A stretch of 64,000 nt of DNA. Origin: Streptomyces tailanensis (GTDB taxonomy: Bacteria; Actinomycetota; Actinomycetes; Streptomycetales; Streptomycetaceae). The DNA is taken from NCBI RefSeq assembly GCF_008386495.1, contig NZ_VTHJ01000013.1:103461-167460 (forward strand), read 5' to 3'. This document shows, piece after piece, positions 24,456 through 34,000 of this stretch. Made by a program: the position numbers and the translations under genes. The number at the start of each line of letters is the position of its first letter. Positions within the stretch are counted from its first letter, which is position 1. The notes beneath the pieces are model-generated. The model was given only the letters and a program-made list of their open reading frames with translations, ran no database searches and was not told the origin of the DNA.

Positions 24456-25886
24456 ATGGGTAGGACACTCGCGGAGAAGGTCTGGGACGACCACGTCGTC
24501 CGGCGCGCCGAGGGCGAGCCCGACCTCCTCTTCATCGATCTGCACCTGCTGCACGAGGTGACCAGCCCCCAGGCCTTCGACGGTCTCCGCAAGAGCGGGC
24601 GGAAGGTGCGCCGACTCGACCTGACCATCGCCACCGAGGACCACAACACCCCGACCCTCGACATCGACAAGCCCATCGCCGACCCGGTCTCCCGGGTCCA
24701 GCTGGAGACGCTGCGCGAGAACGCCGCCGAGTTCGGGGTGCGGCTGCACCCGCTGGGCGACGTCGAGCAGGGTGTCGTGCACGTCGTCGGCCCGCAGCTC
24801 GGGCTGACCCAGCCGGGCATGACCGTCGTCTGCGGTGACTCCCACACCTCCACGCACGGCGCCTTCGGCGGCCTGGCGTTCGGTATCGGCACCTCCCAGG
24901 TGGAGCATGTGCTGGCCACCCAGACGCTGCCGCTGGTCCGCCCGAAGACCATGGCCATCACGATCGACGGCGAACTGCCCGAGGGCGTCACCGCCAAGGA
25001 CCTGATCCTGGCGATCATCGCCAAGATCGGCACGGGCGGTGGCCAGGGCTATGTCCTGGAGTACCGCGGCTCCGCCATCGAGAAGCTCTCGATGGAAGCC
25101 CGCATGACCATCTGCAACATGTCGATCGAGGCCGGCGCCCGCGCGGGCATGATCGCCCCCGACGAGACGACCTTCGAGTACCTCAAGGGCCGCCCGCACG
25201 CCCCCGAGGGCGAGGACTGGGACGCGGCCGTCGCGTACTGGAAGACGCTGAAGACGGACGAGGACGCCGAGTTCGACGCCGAGGTCGTCATCGACGCCGC
25301 CTCGCTGTCGCCGTTCGTCACCTGGGGCACCAACCCGGGCCAGGGCGCTCCGCTTTCCGCGTCCGTCCCCGACCCCGCTTCGTACGAAGACGCTTCGGAG
25401 CGCCTCGCCGCCGAAAAGGCCCTGGAATACATGGGGTTGGAGGCCGGGCAGCCGCTGAGCTCCATCAAGGTGGACACCGTCTTCGTAGGCTCCTGCACCA
25501 ACGGCCGCATCGAGGACCTGCGCGCCGCCGCCGAGCTCGTCAAGGGCCGCAAAGTCGCCGACGGCGTACGGATGCTGGTCGTCCCCGGCTCCGCGCGGGT
25601 CGGTCTGCAGGCCGTCTCCGAGGGCCTGGACGTCGTCTTCAAGGAGGCCGGCGCCGAATGGCGGCACGCGGGCTGCTCGATGTGTCTGGGCATGAACCCG
25701 GACCAGCTCGCCCCGGGTGAGCGCTCCGCATCCACCTCCAACCGCAACTTCGAGGGCAGGCAGGGCAAGGGCGGGCGTACGCACCTGGTGTCGCCGCAGG
25801 TCGCCGCCGCGACGGCCGTCCTGGGCCACCTGGCCTCCCCGGCCGACCTGATCGACGCCGACACCCGTACGCCCGCTGGAGTCTGA
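24456..25886 (+). CDS. leuC: 3-isopropylmalate dehydratase large subunit
   Basis: The 476-residue aconitase-family protein has the expected iron-sulfur cysteines in G-S-C-T-N-G-R and C-S-M-C-L-G-M-N. The substrate loop [14 protein letters not shown] is also present. With LeuD it converts 2-isopropylmalate to 3-isopropylmalate in leucine synthesis. The start ATG lies within V-x-G-A-R-T-like upstream context with GGAGGGAAAGCG before it. leuD follows after five bases, so the two form an operon. The divergent ndgR regulator is its known controller in S. coelicolor. Confidence 0.97.
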   Translation: MGRTLAEKVWDDHVVRRAEGEPDLLFIDLHLLHEVTSPQAFDGLRKSGRKVRRLDLTIATEDHNTPTLDIDKPIADPVSRVQLETLRENAAEFGVRLHPLGDVEQGVVHVVGPQLGLTQPGMTVVCGDSHTSTHGAFGGLAFGIGTSQVEHVLATQTLPLVRPKTMAITIDGELPEGVTAKDLILAIIAKIGTGGGQGYVLEYRGSAIEKLSMEARMTICNMSIEAGARAGMIAPDETTFEYLKGRPHAPEGEDWDAAVAYWKTLKTDEDAEFDAEVVIDAASLSPFVTWGTNPGQGAPLSASVPDPASYEDASERLAAEKALEYMGLEAGQPLSSIKVDTVFVGSCTNGRIEDLRAAAELVKGRKVADGVRMLVVPGSARVGLQAVSEGLDVVFKEAGAEWRHAGCSMCLGMNPDQLAPGERSASTSNRNFEGRQGKGGRTHLVSPQVAAATAVLGHLASPADLIDADTRTPAGV

Positions 25887-25891
25887 GAATC

Positions 25892-26485
25892 ATGGAAGCA
25901 TTCACCACGCACACCGGCCGGGCCGTCCCGCTGCGCCGCAGCAACGTCGACACCGACCAGATCATCCCCGCCCACTGGCTCAAGAAGGTGACCAGGGACG
26001 GCTTCGAGGACGGGCTGTTCGAGGCCTGGCGCAAGGACGAGACGTTCATCCTCAACCAGCCCGAGCGCAAGGGCGCCACCGTCCTGGTCGCCGGCCCCGA
26101 CTTCGGCACCGGCTCCTCCCGTGAGCACGCCGTGTGGGCGCTGCAGAACTACGGCTTCAAGGCCGTGATCTCCTCCCGCTTCGCCGACATCTTCCGCGGC
26201 AACTCGCTCAAGAACGGTCTGCTCACGGTCGTTCTGGAGCAGAAGATCGTGGATGCGCTGTGGGAGCTCACGGAGAAGGACGTGACTGCTGAGGTCACTG
26301 TGGACCTTGAGGCGCGTGAGGTTCGCGCCGAGGGGATCACCGCCGCCTTCGAGCTGGACGAGAACTCCCGCTGGCGGCTGCTGAACGGGCTGGACGACAT
26401 CTCCATCACGCTCCAGAACGAGGCGGACATCGCCGCGTACGAGGCCAAGCGGCCGTCGTACAAGCCGAGGACGCTGAAGGTCTGA
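25892..26485 (+). CDS. leuD: 3-isopropylmalate dehydratase small subunit
   Basis: The 197-residue protein is the swivel domain of the isopropylmalate isomerase: [10 protein letters not shown] near residue 19, [13 protein letters not shown] near 69 and F-A-D-I-F-R-G-N-S near 96. It is full length for the family. It is five bases downstream of leuC and ends ahead of a strong terminator at 26564. Confidence 0.97.
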   Translation: MEAFTTHTGRAVPLRRSNVDTDQIIPAHWLKKVTRDGFEDGLFEAWRKDETFILNQPERKGATVLVAGPDFGTGSSREHAVWALQNYGFKAVISSRFADIFRGNSLKNGLLTVVLEQKIVDALWELTEKDVTAEVTVDLEAREVRAEGITAAFELDENSRWRLLNGLDDISITLQNEADIAAYEAKRPSYKPRTLKV

Positions 26486-26563
26486 CCCGGCCCGCGGGCC
26501 ATCCCCTCGGACCGGTCCGCACGGTCCGCGCGCAAGGCGGATTCCAGCCACCGTGACACCCCC

Positions 26564-26597
26564 CTGTACCCCCAATCGAGCACGGTTGGGGGTACAG
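26564..26597 (+). terminator. Terminator of leuCD
   Basis: A perfect 12-bp stem CTGTACCCCCAA / TTGGGGGTACAG has a 10-base loop. It lies 78 bases after the leuD stop. Confidence 0.8.
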
Positions 26598-26784
26598 CCA
26601 TGTCCGGGGTAACGCGCCTTCGAAGTGGTGTGCAGAAAGGTTTCAACTCCCCTAGTTACAAAGGCGATTGCCGGGGTACGCGCACCATGATGCGGCATCG
26701 GAAGGGGGTGTCCGACAGGCCTCCGGAAGACGGCAGTTGCCCCCTGCGCAGGCGACAACTCGCCCCAGATGGCACAATCTGTGC

Positions 26785-27015
26785 ATGGAACACGACGGCC
26801 AACTCGAGCTCTATGCGGCGGTCGCGAGCCAACTGAAGGAAGCGCACGCAAGGGTGCGCGCACTGCAAGTCCCGGAGGGCGTACGGATGGCGCTGACCCG
26901 GAAGCTGCTGGTCATTACGGCCGTGGCCAAGCACGATCTCGCCGACGCGGCAAGGCGTCTGGAGGGCTTCATGACGGACCTCGACGAGGGGCGAATGCCC
27001 GCGGAGGAACGCTGA
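26785..27015 (+). CDS. Small conserved helical protein upstream of hupS
   Basis: The 76-residue protein starts M-E-H-D-G-Q-L-E-L-Y-A-A-V-A and is predicted helical throughout (Q-L-K-E-A-H-A-R-V-R-A-L, then A-A-R-R-L-E-G-F-M). I recognise it as a protein of unknown function conserved beside hupS in streptomycetes but know no activity. The ATG at 26785 is preferred because the frame upstream (to 26668) has atypical composition. A CACAAT seven bases before the ATG would fit a -10 element of a leaderless message; this is weak. hupS follows 136 bases downstream with its own promoter. Confidence 0.7.
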   Translation: MEHDGQLELYAAVASQLKEAHARVRALQVPEGVRMALTRKLLVITAVAKHDLADAARRLEGFMTDLDEGRMPAEER

Positions 27016-27072
27016 AGGGCTCCATGACCGCCGAGTTCGTTGCGGCACAAGGGTGATAAGCCCGTTTCGTGT

Positions 27073-27101
27073 TTGATTTGCGGTATATATCTGCCTAACG
27101 T
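27073..27101 (+). promoter_or_regulatory. hupS: Predicted hupS promoter
   Basis: TTGATT and TAACGT are separated by 17 bases (27073-27078 and 27096-27101) in an AT-rich stretch containing TATATAT. The pair fits a vegetative sigma factor site 50 bases before the GTG start. Confidence 0.6.
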
Positions 27102-27151
27102 GCGAAAAAGCTTGAACAGTTTCGTTCTGGCGAATCTCCGAAGGGGAAGAC

Positions 27152-27778
27152 GTGAACAAGGCGCAGCTCGTAGAAGCGATTGCGGACAAGCTCGGTGGTC
27201 GTCAGCAGGCCGCCGACGCTGTCGACGCTGTCCTGGACGCGATCGTCCGGGCGACGGTCGCGGGTGAACGGGTGTCGGTCACCGGTTTCGGTTCGTTCGA
27301 GAAGGTCGACCGGCCGGCCCGTTACGCCCGCAACCCGCAGACGGGTGAGCGGGTTCGGGTCAAGAAGACCTCTGTGCCCCGATTCCGTGCGGGCCAGGGG
27401 TTCAAGGACCTGGTCAGCGGTTCGAAGAAACTTCCTCGCGGTGGTGAGGTCGCGGTCAAGAAGGCGCCCAAGGGCAGCCTGACCGGTGGGGCCGCGGCGA
27501 CGGTCAAGAAGGCGGCGGCGAAGAAGACGACCGCGAAGAAGGCCGCGGCGAAGAAGGCGCCGGCGCGGAAGGCGGCGCCGGCGAAGAAGACGACGGCGGC
27601 GGCGAAGAAGACCACCGCGAAGAAGGCCACCACCAAGGCGGCGGCCAAGAAGACGACGGCGGCCGCGAAGAAGACCACGGCCAAGAAGGCCCCGGCGAAG
27701 AAGGCCACGGCCAAGAAGGCGCCGGCCAAGAAGTCGACGGCTCGCAAGACGACCGCGAAGAAGACTGCCGCCCGTTAG
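27152..27778 (+). CDS. hupS: HU-type nucleoid protein with lysine-rich tail
   Basis: The 208-residue protein has a normal HU domain in residues 1-95 ([14 protein letters not shown], then G-F-G-S-F and R-N-P-Q-T-G-E). It is followed by a tail of about 110 residues made of K-K-x-A/T and A-K-K-T/A repeats resembling eukaryotic histone H1. This is the HupS form specific to actinobacteria, which in Streptomyces compacts DNA in spores. The GTG start has AAGGGG upstream. It is preceded by its own predicted promoter and followed by a hairpin at 27816. Confidence 0.95.
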   Translation: MNKAQLVEAIADKLGGRQQAADAVDAVLDAIVRATVAGERVSVTGFGSFEKVDRPARYARNPQTGERVRVKKTSVPRFRAGQGFKDLVSGSKKLPRGGEVAVKKAPKGSLTGGAAATVKKAAAKKTTAKKAAAKKAPARKAAPAKKTTAAAKKTTAKKATTKAAAKKTTAAAKKTTAKKAPAKKATAKKAPAKKSTARKTTAKKTAAR

Positions 27779-27815
27779 TAGGTGAGGCGCTGGGTACTTT
27801 TACTCTCACACGCGC

Positions 27816-27847
27816 CGGGCCGGGCTCCTTGACTGGAGCCCGGCCCG
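27816..27847. terminator. Terminator between hupS and convergent genes
   Basis: A 13-bp stem CGGGCCGGGCTCC and its complement with loop ttgact lie between hupS and a convergent small gene. Confidence 0.75.
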
Positions 27848-27866
27848 CGGTGTTTTGGGGGAGTCG

Positions 27867-28070
27867 TCAAAGGGTCTGCAAAGTGATCAGCGTGATCCGG
27901 AGGGACGTGCCCTCGCCCTCCGTCTCGATGCGGACCCGTTGGCCGGGGCGGAGCAGGCGTAGGTGGCCCGCGTCGAAGGCCCGGGTGTCGAAGGGGACGG
28001 GGGTGCCGTCGTCGAGGAGGACCTGGCCGGAGCGAGTCTCGGGGTCGTAGGTGTACGCGGTCGCCTGCAT
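27867..28070 (-). CDS. Small conserved protein (cold-shock-like barrel)
   Basis: The 67-residue protein reads M-Q-A-T-A-Y-T-Y-D-P-E-T-R-S-G-Q-V-L-L-D-D-G-T, then F-D-A-G-H-L-R-L-L-R-P-G-Q-R-V-R-I. The alternation of short beta strands and the D-D-G-T / G-Q-R-V pattern resemble a cold-shock-type OB barrel, without clear RNP motifs. It is probably co-transcribed behind cofC, nine bases downstream. Function is unknown. Confidence 0.7.
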   Translation of the reverse strand: MQATAYTYDPETRSGQVLLDDGTPVPFDTRAFDAGHLRLLRPGQRVRIETEGEGTSLRITLITLQTL

Positions 28071-28079
28071 GGGCGCAGC

Positions 28080-28730
28080 CTACTGGCCGGGTATCAGCAG
28101 GCGCGCGGCCACGGCGGCCGTACGGGGGCCGACGCCCAGGGCGAGGGCGGCGCGGAGATCGTCGCCGGTGTCCACGTCCTGGCGTACGGAGTCGACCTCG
28201 TCCACGGTGAGTTCCGTCGCGCCCGAGCGGCGGTGGCGCAGTCGGGAGCCGGGGCCGAAGGCGGGGCGCAGGGCGCGGCCGGGGGTCGCGGCGAGCAGGG
28301 TGGTGCCGGTGCCGGCGGCGTCCGGGACGAAGGCGCGGGGGAACGCGGCGGCGGCTTCCAGGACTCGGGTCAGTTCCGGGGGGCGCAGAGCCGGTAGGTC
28401 GGCGTTCAGGGCCGCCAGGGGGCTTCGCGGGCGCACAGTGCGCAGGAGGGCCTCCGCGTGCCGCAGAGCGGCGTTCAGGCCGTCCGCCGGGTCGGCCTGC
28501 GGGTCGTCCGGGACGATACGGGCGCCGAGTGCGGCGAGCTCGCGGCCGGCCAGGTGATCGTCCGTGACGACCACCACACCCCGGACCGCCGTCGAGGCCA
28601 GGGCCGCCGCCACCGTGTCCTGGGCGAACGCGAGGGCCAGGCCGGGGCGCACCCCGTCGGCGGCGGTGTCCGCGAGTCTGCTCTTCGCCCGCGCCAGGGG
28701 CTTCAGGGGTACGACCAGGGTCCACTGCAC
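28080..28730 (-). CDS. cofC: 2-phospho-L-lactate guanylyltransferase (F420 biosynthesis)
   Basis: The 216-residue protein matches CofC/FbiD: N-terminal W-T-L-V-V-P-L-K-P-L-A-R-A-K-S-R-L nucleotide-binding strand, V-V-V-V-T-D-D, N-A-D-L-P-A-L near residue 110, and the end region G-P-G-S-R-L-R-H. CofC makes the activated lactyl- or enolpyruvyl-guanosine intermediate of coenzyme F420. The GTG start at 28730 has GAGGGACGG upstream. A predicted F420-type LLM oxidoreductase occurs in this window at 58933. Confidence 0.88.
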   Translation of the reverse strand: MQWTLVVPLKPLARAKSRLADTAADGVRPGLALAFAQDTVAAALASTAVRGVVVVTDDHLAGRELAALGARIVPDDPQADPADGLNAALRHAEALLRTVRPRSPLAALNADLPALRPPELTRVLEAAAAFPRAFVPDAAGTGTTLLAATPGRALRPAFGPGSRLRHRRSGATELTVDEVDSVRQDVDTGDDLRAALALGVGPRTAAVAARLLIPGQ

Positions 28731-28895
28731 CAGCGTTCCGTCCCTCTCTTGTCGCGGTCATTGTCACCTGGCCGCAAAGGCGGCTCGGAGGGCGGGGCGT
28801 ACGGTGTTCTCGACAGACCGGCGGCCCGGGGCGACACTTGTGCGGCTCCGGATCCCCGGAGCAGGCCCTGGGAAGCCCTAGAGGAAGGTGTCCGC

Positions 28896-29708
28896 GTGCC
28901 CCGCCGCAGAATCGGCTTCTGGTACCGCCTCGCCGCGGTGATCGCCAAACCGCCCCTGGTGGTGCTGATCAAGCGGGACTGGCGTGGAATGGAGAACATT
29001 CCGGCCGAGGGTGGATTTATCACCGCGGTGAACCACAATTCGCATGCCGATCCCTTTGCGTACGCCCACTATCAGTACAACAGTGGCCGCGTTCCGCGAT
29101 TTCTCGCGAAGAGCGGCCTCTTCGGTAAAGGATTCATCGGCGCCTTCATGCGCGGCGCCGGACAGATCCCCGTCTACCGCGAGACCACGGACGCGCTGAG
29201 CGCCTTCCGGGCCGCGATCGACGCCGTGGAGCGCGGTGAGTGCGTCGCGTTCTACCCGGAGGGCACCATCACCCGGGACCCCGACCAGTGGCCCATGACC
29301 GGCAAGACCGGGGCCGCGCGGGTCGCCCTGCAGACCAAGTGTCCGGTGATCCCCGTCGCCCAGTGGGGCGCCAACGAACTGCTGCCGCCGTACGCCAAGA
29401 AGCTCCACATCCTTCCCCGCAAGACCCACCACGTGCTCGCGGGCCCGCCCGTGGACCTCTCGCCCTTCTACGACAAGGAGATGACCCCCGACCTGCTGAA
29501 GGACGCGACGGAGGTCATCATGGCCGCCATCACCCGGCAGCTGGAGGAGATCCGCGGCGAGAAGGCACCGCAGACGCCGTACGACCCGAAGCGCGAACGC
29601 ATCGAGCAGCGGCGCCGGACGGCCGCGGCGGTCGAGCCCCGGCGGCCCGACCAGCACAATGGAGCCCTGCGGGAACAGGAACGTCAGGGAGAGGGGCAGG
29701 GCAAGTGA
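28896..29708 (+). CDS. 1-acylglycerol-3-phosphate acyltransferase (PlsC-like)
   Basis: The 270-residue protein contains the acyltransferase block I as N-H-N-S-H-A-D-P (near residue 49), the second block G-Q-I-P-V-Y-R, and block III Y-P-E-G-T-I-T-R. A hydrophobic segment close to the N-terminus (W-Y-R-L-A-A-V-I-A-K-P) suggests membrane association. It adds the second acyl chain in phospholipid synthesis. The GTG at 28896 is preferred over upstream starts because GAGGAAGG precedes it. The stop overlaps the gpsA start (GTGA), so the acyltransferase and G3P dehydrogenase are made together. Confidence 0.9.
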   Translation: MPRRRIGFWYRLAAVIAKPPLVVLIKRDWRGMENIPAEGGFITAVNHNSHADPFAYAHYQYNSGRVPRFLAKSGLFGKGFIGAFMRGAGQIPVYRETTDALSAFRAAIDAVERGECVAFYPEGTITRDPDQWPMTGKTGAARVALQTKCPVIPVAQWGANELLPPYAKKLHILPRKTHHVLAGPPVDLSPFYDKEMTPDLLKDATEVIMAAITRQLEEIRGEKAPQTPYDPKRERIEQRRRTAAAVEPRRPDQHNGALREQERQGEGQGK

Positions 29709-30715
29709 GCAAGCCGGTCAAGGCGGCCGTGTTCAGCGCCGGTTCATGGGGCACGGCCTTCGGCATGGTGCTCGCCGACGCGGGGTGCGAGGTCACACTC
29801 TGGGCGCGCCGCCCGGAGGTCGCGGACGCGATCAACTCCACCCGCGCCAATCCCGACTACTTCCCGGGCATCGAGCTGCCGGAGAACCTGCGGGCCACGA
29901 CGGACCCCGCCGAAGCCGCCGAGGGCGCCGACTACACCGTCCTGTCGGTCCCCTCCCAGACCTTGCGCGCCAACCTCGCCGAATGGACCGGCCTGCTGGC
30001 CCCCGACACCGTCCTCGTCTCCCTCATGAAAGGCGTCGAACTCGGTTCCGCCATGCGGATGAGCGAGGTCATCGAGGACGTCGCCAAGGTCGGCCAGGAC
30101 CGTATCGCCGTCGTCACCGGGCCCAACCTGGCCCGCGAGATCGCCTCCCGCATGCCGGCCGCCTCCGTGGTCGCCTGCACCGACGAGGCGGTGGCCCAGC
30201 GGCTCCAGGCCGCCTGCCACACGCCGTACTTCCGCCCGTACACCAACACCGACGTCGTGGGGTGCGAACTGGGCGGCGCGGTGAAGAACGTCATCGGTCT
30301 CGCCGTCGGTATCGCGGACGGCATGGGGCTGGGCGACAACGCCAAGGGGTCCTTGATCACCCGGGGCCTCGCCGAGACGACCCGCCTCGGCCTCGCGATG
30401 GGCGCCGACCCGCTCACCTTCTCCGGACTCGCGGGCCTCGGCGACCTGGTGGCGACCTGCTCCTCGCCGCTCTCCCGCAACCACACCTTCGGCACCAACC
30501 TCGGCAAGGGCATGACCCTGCAGGAGACCATCGCGGTCACCAAGCAGACCGCCGAGGGCGTCAAGTCCTGTGAGTCCGTACTGGACTTGGCGCGCCGGCA
30601 CGGCGTCGACATGCCCATCACCGAGACGGTCGTCGGCATCGTCCACGAGGGCAAGCCGCCCGTCGTCGCCCTCAAGGAGCTGATGTCGCGCAGCGCCAAG
30701 CCCGAGCGACGCTGA
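29705..30715 (+). CDS. gpsA: Glycerol-3-phosphate dehydrogenase [NAD(P)+]
   Basis: The 336-residue protein has an N-terminal Rossmann fold and a C-terminal catalytic domain containing E-L-G-G-A-V-K-N-V-I-G-L-A and D-N-A-K-G-S-L-I-T-R-G. It makes sn-glycerol-3-phosphate for phospholipid synthesis and is overlapped by the acyltransferase gene. The dinucleotide-binding loop reads V-F-S-A-G-S-W-G-T-A; the first residue is Ser where Gly is usual. This is probably tolerated, but it is the one departure from the family pattern I see. Confidence 0.95.
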   Translation: MSKPVKAAVFSAGSWGTAFGMVLADAGCEVTLWARRPEVADAINSTRANPDYFPGIELPENLRATTDPAEAAEGADYTVLSVPSQTLRANLAEWTGLLAPDTVLVSLMKGVELGSAMRMSEVIEDVAKVGQDRIAVVTGPNLAREIASRMPAASVVACTDEAVAQRLQAACHTPYFRPYTNTDVVGCELGGAVKNVIGLAVGIADGMGLGDNAKGSLITRGLAETTRLGLAMGADPLTFSGLAGLGDLVATCSSPLSRNHTFGTNLGKGMTLQETIAVTKQTAEGVKSCESVLDLARRHGVDMPITETVVGIVHEGKPPVVALKELMSRSAKPERR

Positions 30716-30774
30716 GCTTTACCGGCCGTGCGGGCGCTGACTGCCGCCCTACCAACGGGTACTCTCAACGCGAT

Positions 30775-31932
30775 ATGAGCACCGAGAACCTCCCCCAGAG
30801 CCCTGAGCAGCCGTCCCGCAAGCCGCGCGTGGCCGTCGTCTTCGGCGGCCGCAGCTCGGAACACGGGATCTCCGTCGTCACGGCCGGCGCCGTCCTGCGG
30901 GCCATCGACCGGACGAAGTACGACGTCCTGCCGATCGGCATCACCCGGGACGGCCGTTGGGCGCTCACCGCCGACGAACCGGAGCGCATGGCGATCACCG
31001 ACCGCCGTACGCCCGAGGTCGAGGAACTCGCGGAGTCGAGGGACGGCGGCGTGGTGCTCCCCATCGACCCGGCCAACCGCGAAGTCGTCTACAGCGAGCC
31101 CGGTTCGGTGCCCAAGGCGCTCGGCGAGGTCGATGTCGTCTTCCCCGTCCTGCACGGCCCGTACGGCGAGGACGGCACCCTCCAGGGCATGCTGGAACTC
31201 TCCGGCGTCCCGTACGTCGGCTCGGGCGTCCTCGCCTCGGCCGTCGGCCAGGACAAGGAGTACATGAAGCGGGTGTTCACCTCCTTCGGGCTCAAGGTCG
31301 GCCCGTACGTGGTGATCCGGCCGCGCGAGTGGCAACTCGACGAGTCCGCCGCCCGCAAGAAGATCATCGACTTCGCCGGCGAGCACGGCTGGCCCCTCTT
31401 CGTGAAGCCGGCCCGCGCGGGCTCCTCGATCGGCATCACCAAGGTCGACGACCTGTCGGGGCTGGACGAGGCGATCGCGGAGGCCCAGAGCCACGACCCG
31501 AAGATCCTCGTCGAGGCGGCGCTGCGCGGCCGCGAGATCGAGTGCGGGGTGCTGGAGTTCGAGGACGGACCCCGCGCCTCCGTCCCCGCCGAGATCCCGC
31601 CGCCGGACGCCCACGCCTACTACGACTTCGAGGCCAAGTACATCGACTCGACCCCGGGCATCGTGCCGGCACCACTGACGCCGGAGGAGACCGCGGAGGT
31701 CCAGCGCCTGGCGGTGGAGGCCTTCGACGCGGCGTCGTGTGAGGGTTTGGTGCGTGCCGACTTCTTCCTCACGGAGGAGGGCGAGTTCGTGATCAACGAG
31801 ATCAACACGCTGCCCGGTTTCACGCCGATCTCGATGTACCCGGCGATGTGGAAGGCGAGCGGGATCGAGTACCCGGAGCTGGTGGACAGGTTGGTGCAGG
31901 CGGCGCTGCACCGCTCGACAGGGCTCCGCTGA
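30775..31932 (+). CDS. ddl: D-alanine-D-alanine ligase
   Basis: The 385-residue ATP-grasp enzyme shows V-V-F-G-G-R-S-S-E-H-x-I-S-V at the N-terminus, H-G-x-Y-G-E-D-G-T-L-Q-G near 125, and F-V-K-P-A-R-A-G-S-S-I-G-I. The metal-binding end E-I-N-T-L-P-G-F-T is also present. It joins two D-Ala residues for peptidoglycan precursor synthesis. It starts 60 bases after gpsA and is probably in the same transcription unit. Nothing suggests the D-lactate ligase variant used in glycopeptide resistance, and no resistance genes are nearby. Confidence 0.95.
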   Translation: MSTENLPQSPEQPSRKPRVAVVFGGRSSEHGISVVTAGAVLRAIDRTKYDVLPIGITRDGRWALTADEPERMAITDRRTPEVEELAESRDGGVVLPIDPANREVVYSEPGSVPKALGEVDVVFPVLHGPYGEDGTLQGMLELSGVPYVGSGVLASAVGQDKEYMKRVFTSFGLKVGPYVVIRPREWQLDESAARKKIIDFAGEHGWPLFVKPARAGSSIGITKVDDLSGLDEAIAEAQSHDPKILVEAALRGREIECGVLEFEDGPRASVPAEIPPPDAHAYYDFEAKYIDSTPGIVPAPLTPEETAEVQRLAVEAFDAASCEGLVRADFFLTEEGEFVINEINTLPGFTPISMYPAMWKASGIEYPELVDRLVQAALHRSTGLR

Positions 31933-31940
31933 GGAAACCT

Positions 31941-32000
31941 AAGGGGCGCGGGGCTGTATCGATTTGCGGCTCCGCCGCGTGGGCGCGACCAGCCACCAAC
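31941..32000. repeat. Dispersed intergenic repeat, copy 1
   Basis: The element opens AAGGGGCGCGGGG and closes GCGCGACCAGCC around a unique inner part, and lies between convergent genes. The same outer blocks flank a different core at 51617-51647, so this is a dispersed element. Confidence 0.6.
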
Positions 32001-32037
32001 GGTCCGCAGCCTCCAGACGGCCTTCTGAGGCAACCGC

Positions 32038-32562
32038 TTAGGAAGCAATACCTTCAGGGATCGCCTTCTTGATCGCCGGCGCCAGCCCCACAAGGATCGG
32101 CGACGTGTCCTCCCCGGCCCTCTCCGCCGGCACCGTCACCTCCACGTACGCGGAGCGATTGGCGGTGGTGAAGCGGTACGACCCGTCGTCCCGCTTCTCC
32201 ATCAGCCAGTCCACCCCGTTCACCGCCCCGGCGACCGCGTCCGCGTCGCGGCCCTCGGCCACCCCGGGGTCGACCATCTTCGGCGGCTGGGGCACACCAC
32301 AGCGCAGTATGATCGCCGGGCTGCCCCAGCCCGCCGTCAGCGGCGAGGCGGGCTCGGGGTCCCGGCGGTCCCGGCCGTCCACCTTCCGCGGCAGCGCTTC
32401 ATCCAGGTTCCGGCACAGCTTCGTGACGGCCGCGTCCGGGCTGGGAACCGCCGCTGATCCGCCGTCGTCTGCTGAGGAGCAGCCCGCGACGGCGATCAAC
32501 AACGACCCGGCGAGGACGGGCAGCCCGAAGCGAGCGGCGTGCCGGTGGCGCAAGGAGTTCAC
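32038..32562 (-). CDS. DUF3515 lipoprotein
   Basis: The 174-residue protein has a lipoprotein signal: a basic start, a hydrophobic helix and lipobox A-V-A-G-C with Cys at residue 28. The rest matches DUF3515 (C-R-N-L-D-E-A-L-P-R, G-S-P-A-I-I-L-R-C-G-V-P and a closing region of acidic residues). It should be tethered to the outer face of the membrane. Its function is unknown. The GTG start lacks a clear ribosome site. It converges on ddl. Confidence 0.85.
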   Translation of the reverse strand: MNSLRHRHAARFGLPVLAGSLLIAVAGCSSADDGGSAAVPSPDAAVTKLCRNLDEALPRKVDGRDRRDPEPASPLTAGWGSPAIILRCGVPQPPKMVDPGVAEGRDADAVAGAVNGVDWLMEKRDDGSYRFTTANRSAYVEVTVPAERAGEDTSPILVGLAPAIKKAIPEGIAS

Positions 32563-32582
32563 CGGCCAAGGGTAGACGGGGG

Positions 32583-32816
32583 CTACAGGTGCACGACCGG
32601 GCAGGTCAGGGTGCGGGTGATGCCGTCCACTTGCTGGACCTTCGCGACCACGAGTCGGCCGAGGTCGTCGACGGTGTCGGCCTGCGCGCGCACGATGACG
32701 TCGTACGGGCCCGTCACGTCCTCGGCCTGGATGACCCCAGGGATCTTGCTGATCGTGTCGGCGACGGTCGACGCCTTGCCGACCTCCGTCTGGATCAGGA
32801 TGTACGCCTGTACCAC
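32583..32816 (-). CDS. Stand-alone RAM-domain protein (Lrp/AsnC ligand-binding)
   Basis: The 77-residue protein is only the RAM domain of Lrp/AsnC regulators: V-Q-A-Y-I-L-I-Q-T, then I-P-G-V-I-Q-A-E-D-V-T-G-P-Y-D-V-I-V-R and a closing V-T-R/T-L-T-C strand. It lacks the DNA-binding helix-turn-helix. Stand-alone RAM proteins can bind amino acids and form oligomers or modify full-length Lrp regulators. The GTG at 32816 follows GGAGGTTCC, which excludes the long upstream extension. The gene diverges from thiL. Confidence 0.88.
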   Translation of the reverse strand: MVQAYILIQTEVGKASTVADTISKIPGVIQAEDVTGPYDVIVRAQADTVDDLGRLVVAKVQQVDGITRTLTCPVVHL

Positions 32817-33034
32817 GGAACCTCCAGGGCGGCCACGAGGATCATGTGGGGAAAAGGAACGCCACGGTATCGCGTCGTCACGCGCCACGGGGAGACCCGT
32901 GGAGGCCGCGCCGCACACACCGGGGCGCGGGGGCGACGGAAGTCGACGGTCGACGCGACCGTACCGAGGACGAGAACCGCTCGCGACCGGGCGCGGGCGA
33001 CACTGGAAGCGGCACAAGAAGGGGCGATACGACG

Positions 33035-34000
33035 ATGAAGGGCACCGTGGGAGAGCTGGGGGAGTTCGGGCTCATCAGGGAGCTCACCTCCCGGCTCACC
33101 ACCACCCCCGCGGTCCGGGTCGGCCCCGGCGACGACGCCGCCGTGGTGGCCGCGCCGGACCGCAGGGTCGTGGCGAGCACCGACCTGCTCCTGGAGGGGC
33201 GGCACTTCCGCCGGGACTGGTCCACGGCGTACGACGTCGGGCGCAAGGCGGCCGCGCAGAACCTCGCGGACATCGCCGCCATGGGCGCCGTACCCACCGC
33301 GCTGCTCCTCGGCCTGGTCGCGCCCGTCGAACTCCCGGTGACCTGGGCGACCGAACTCATGGACGGCCTGCGCGACGAGTGCCAGGTCGCGGGGGCGGCC
33401 GTGGTCGGCGGTGACGTCGTACGCGGCGACACCATCATGATCTCCATCACCGCGCTCGGTGATCTGCGCAACCACGAGCCCGTGACCAGGGGCGGAGCCC
33501 AGCCCGGCGATGTCGTGGCCGTCACCGGCTGGCTCGGCTGGTCCGCGGCCGGGCACGCGGTGCTCTCGCGTGGCTTCCGCTCGCCGCGCGCCTTCGTGGA
33601 GGCCCACCGGCGCCCGGAGCCGCCGTACCACGCGGGGCCGGCCGCCGCCGCCCTCGGCGCGACCGCGATGTGTGACGTGAGCGACGGGCTGATCGCCGAC
33701 CTGGGGCACATCGCGGAGGCGAGCAAGTGCCGGATCGACATCCGCTCCGGCGAGATCGACATCCCCTCCCAGATGAACGACATCGGGCAGGCCGTCGGCG
33801 TCGACCCGATCCAGTGGGTGCTCACCGGGGGCGAGGACCACGCGATCGTGGCGACCTTCCCGCCGGACGTGAAGCTGCCCGCCCGCTGGAAGGTGATCGG
33901 CGAGGTCCTCAACCCCTCGGCGCTGCCCCAGGTGACCGTGGACGGGGCGCCCTGGACGAGCAAGGGCGGCTGGGACCACTTCGGGGACATCGAGTCGTGA
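33035..34000 (+). CDS. thiL: Thiamine-monophosphate kinase
   Basis: The 321-residue AIR-synthase-type protein has the N-terminal G-P-G-D-D-A-A-V-V Mg-ATP motif, D-L-L-L-E-G-R-H-F, and D-V-S-D-G-L near residue 215. It phosphorylates thiamine monophosphate to the active diphosphate. The ATG at 33035 has GAAGGGG upstream. Its last four bases overlap the thiD start (GTGA). No TPP riboswitch is visible upstream. Confidence 0.94.
   Translation: MKGTVGELGEFGLIRELTSRLTTTPAVRVGPGDDAAVVAAPDRRVVASTDLLLEGRHFRRDWSTAYDVGRKAAAQNLADIAAMGAVPTALLLGLVAPVELPVTWATELMDGLRDECQVAGAAVVGGDVVRGDTIMISITALGDLRNHEPVTRGGAQPGDVVAVTGWLGWSAAGHAVLSRGFRSPRAFVEAHRRPEPPYHAGPAAAALGATAMCDVSDGLIADLGHIAEASKCRIDIRSGEIDIPSQMNDIGQAVGVDPIQWVLTGGEDHAIVATFPPDVKLPARWKVIGEVLNPSALPQVTVDGAPWTSKGGWDHFGDIES

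Noticed and set aside
33018..33034. TPP riboswitch expected before thiL/thiD
   Set aside because: The short leader shows none of the conserved THI-box sequence, and the region upstream belongs to the divergent RAM gene.
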